Below are positions 12,884 to 13,869 of a stretch of DNA of 13,869 nucleotides, piece after piece. A program made the position numbers and the translations under genes. How positions within the stretch are numbered: position 1 is the first letter of the stretch; the number at the start of each line of letters is the position of its first letter. The stretch is taken from the NCBI GenBank assembly GCA_031551885.1, contig JAVBMX010000040.1:1-13869 (forward strand). Direction: 5' to 3'. The notes below the pieces were generated by a model. It made no database searches, had not been told where the DNA came from, and saw nothing but the letters and a program-made list of their open reading frames with translations. This DNA is from Frigididesulfovibrio sp031551885. Lineage in GTDB: Bacteria > Desulfobacterota > Desulfovibrionia > Desulfovibrionales > Desulfovibrionaceae.

Positions 12884-13447
12884 GTGGGCCAGGGCGGATT
12901 GACCATCCCGGAAACGGGCATACTGCGGATCCCCGTTAAGGCGGGCGATCGGCTGCCTTGCGGCTTCGCGCCTGAGAGCGCCTTCACGGAGGTTCAGGGC
13001 GCCGATCTTGCCTTCACCTCGGAAGCGGGGGGCGTTCTGCTGCTTGTCGGGTTTGTGCCGGCTTTGAAAGAGGGCGAGATCACCCTGGTTTTTTCCGATT
13101 TCAGCGTGTCGGGAAGAGAGCTGCATGCCTCGCTCACCACGGATTTCAGCACCGATGCCGGCGGGGTCGCCGCCGCGGCGGCCGAGGCGGGGGCCGTGCC
13201 CGGCTTGGACTTTGAAGACTCCGGCCTTTCCATCTCTCTGCTTGAAACCGAAACGCAATGTATTTCCGATTTGTTGAATCATGGTGTTCACGGGATGGAC
13301 GCGTCGCTTCTCGACCTCGCCTATGCCGAGAGGTTCAGCTCTCCGAAGTATGCGGACGATCCCTTTGTCATCTCCGTGATCCAGATATCGCACGACGCCA
13401 TTGACGACGCCGTGGCGCCGCATCTGCGTCTGGATTTGCTGCTGTAA
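12884..13447 (+). CDS. Hypothetical protein with an N-terminal region like the prefix of large secreted adhesins
   Basis: This 187-residue acidic protein starts at GTG 12884, six bases after AAGGAG; the nearby ATG at 12879 gives only a seven-codon frame. Residues 6-80 show the pattern of the N-terminal prefix of BapA/LapA-type and other RTX adhesins: a GDRL turn (21-24), a DLAFTSEAGGVLLLVGF segment (41-57) and a V-F-S-D-F-S-V-S-G strand (69-77). In those giants this region precedes repeats and helps anchor or retain the protein. An Ala-rich linker follows (92-107), then an 80-residue tail I do not recognise (LDFEDSGLSISLLETE to LRLDLLL). It has no signal peptide, repeats or RTX motifs. It may be an orphan or decayed prefix, or an independent family. 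Similarity is judged by eye and is weak. Confidence 0.6.
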   Translation: MGQGGLTIPETGILRIPVKAGDRLPCGFAPESAFTEVQGADLAFTSEAGGVLLLVGFVPALKEGEITLVFSDFSVSGRELHASLTTDFSTDAGGVAAAAAEAGAVPGLDFEDSGLSISLLETETQCISDLLNHGVHGMDASLLDLAYAERFSSPKYADDPFVISVIQISHDAIDDAVAPHLRLDLLL

Positions 13448-13475
13448 AGCTTGCCGAGCCGGGGTTGACGAAGCG

Positions 13476-13499
13476 CCGGCGCGGCCGGAACGGGTTTTT
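13476..13499 (+). terminator. Possible terminator after the GTG-started gene
   Basis: CCGG-CGCGG-CCGG (13476-13488) forms a short GC hairpin, followed seven bases later by five T (13495-13499). It lies about 30 bases after the stop codon. The stem is short and the T run offset, so this is a weak call. Confidence 0.3.
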
Positions 13500-13753
13500 C
13501 GGCTTCAGCGTTCTAGAGAGAGCATTTTCATTTTGAAAATGTTTATGAAACCATATTAGACCGGCTTCCAAACGAGCCCGCGAGAAAACAGAGCTGCGGA
13601 GATTGTTCGCCCACCGCATTGTTGGAAAAACGAAACCTTGTTTCATGCAGGCGCGCACTGCAATCCGCTTGCACGACTGCCGGAGCAAAGGTACTTTGCT
13701 CTAGGCTCAGGACTCATTAATTAATATAAAAGATCACGTAAGAAGCGAGTAAT

Positions 13754-13869
13754 ATGGCTGATAATAAAGAGTTTTCGCATCGGTCATAGAGCATGGATAT
13801 TCTGCGACAGTATTAGAGACTGCAGAAAATTATCTCAATCTTAATCAGATAATTATAAAAATTTATGTA
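13754..13869 (+). pseudogene. Possible frameshifted gene start running off the right edge
   Basis: ATG at 13754 opens a frame reading MADNKEFSHRS and then stops. In the next frame an open stretch from 13768 to the window end encodes VIEHGYSATVLETAENYLNL and more, with no start codon of its own. One base change in length near 13768-13786 would join them. A purine-rich AAGAAGCGAG precedes the ATG. Composition is AT-rich, as in the left-end cargo gene. It is too short to assign and may be noncoding. Confidence 0.25.

Larger units (their letters stand above)
13448..13869. other. Right-hand noncoding region, becoming AT-rich
   Basis: The first part is GC-rich and holds a possible terminator. It is followed by two small perfect hairpins: CATTTTCA/TGAAAATG (13523-13541) and GAGCAAAG/CTTTGCTC (13683-13701). 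From about 13710 the sequence becomes strongly AT-rich and contains CTAGGCTCAGGACTC at 13701-13715, which could be the edge of another inserted element. A minus-strand frame at 13368-13688 has no homology or ribosome site and is not called. Confidence 0.45.

Noticed and set aside
1..13869. CRISPR arrays, rRNA genes, selenoprotein in-frame TGA codons
   Set aside because: No regularly spaced repeats or rRNA sequences were seen, and none of the called genes contains an internal TGA in frame.

Overview
The window looks like a piece of a GC-rich anaerobic proteobacterial chromosome, most likely a member of the Desulfovibrionaceae (Desulfovibrio/Bilophila-like). That assignment is an inference. It rests on a selenocysteine tRNA fragment, a selenium-type YedE membrane protein, the protein families present and the GC-rich hairpin repeats between genes. 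No taxonomic marker gene is present.

Positions 1-2237 are the right end of an integrated element. From the left edge they hold the 5' end of an IS5-family insertion sequence, an AT-rich unknown gene broken by that insertion, a complete tyrosine recombinase on the minus strand, a cluster of short repeats that may be integrase arm sites, and a 3' fragment of tRNA-Sec (anticodon TCA). The fragment lacks the 5' half of the tRNA, as expected for the attachment site distal to the intact selC gene, which should lie to the left of the window.

Positions 2238-6596 are chromosomal and hold a plus-strand catabolic-type cluster: the large and small subunits of an aconitase X enzyme (overlapping by 10 bases), a DapA/NanA-type Schiff-base lyase, and a divergent pyrroline-5-carboxylate reductase homologue. 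Bacterial aconitase X enzymes with known activity are cis-3-hydroxy-L-proline dehydratases that yield 1-pyrroline-2-carboxylate. A hydroxyproline or related cyclic imino acid pathway is therefore the best working model, with the ProC-like protein as a candidate imine reductase. The role of the lyase is open.

Positions 6597-7276 carry no confident gene but contain a 62-63-base tandem duplication with two tiny ATGA-coupled reading frames. Next comes a selenium-type YedE integral membrane protein (7277-8401), closed by two elaborate inverted-repeat structures.

On the minus strand, folD and a small exported OB-fold-like protein form one unit (10212-8671). A beta-CASP metallo-beta-lactamase and an OsmC-family protein form another (12606-10558). 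A GTG-started protein with an N-terminal region resembling the prefix of large type I-secreted adhesins (12884-13447) is transcribed divergently. The last 420 bases are mostly noncoding and turn AT-rich, with a possible frameshifted gene running off the right edge.
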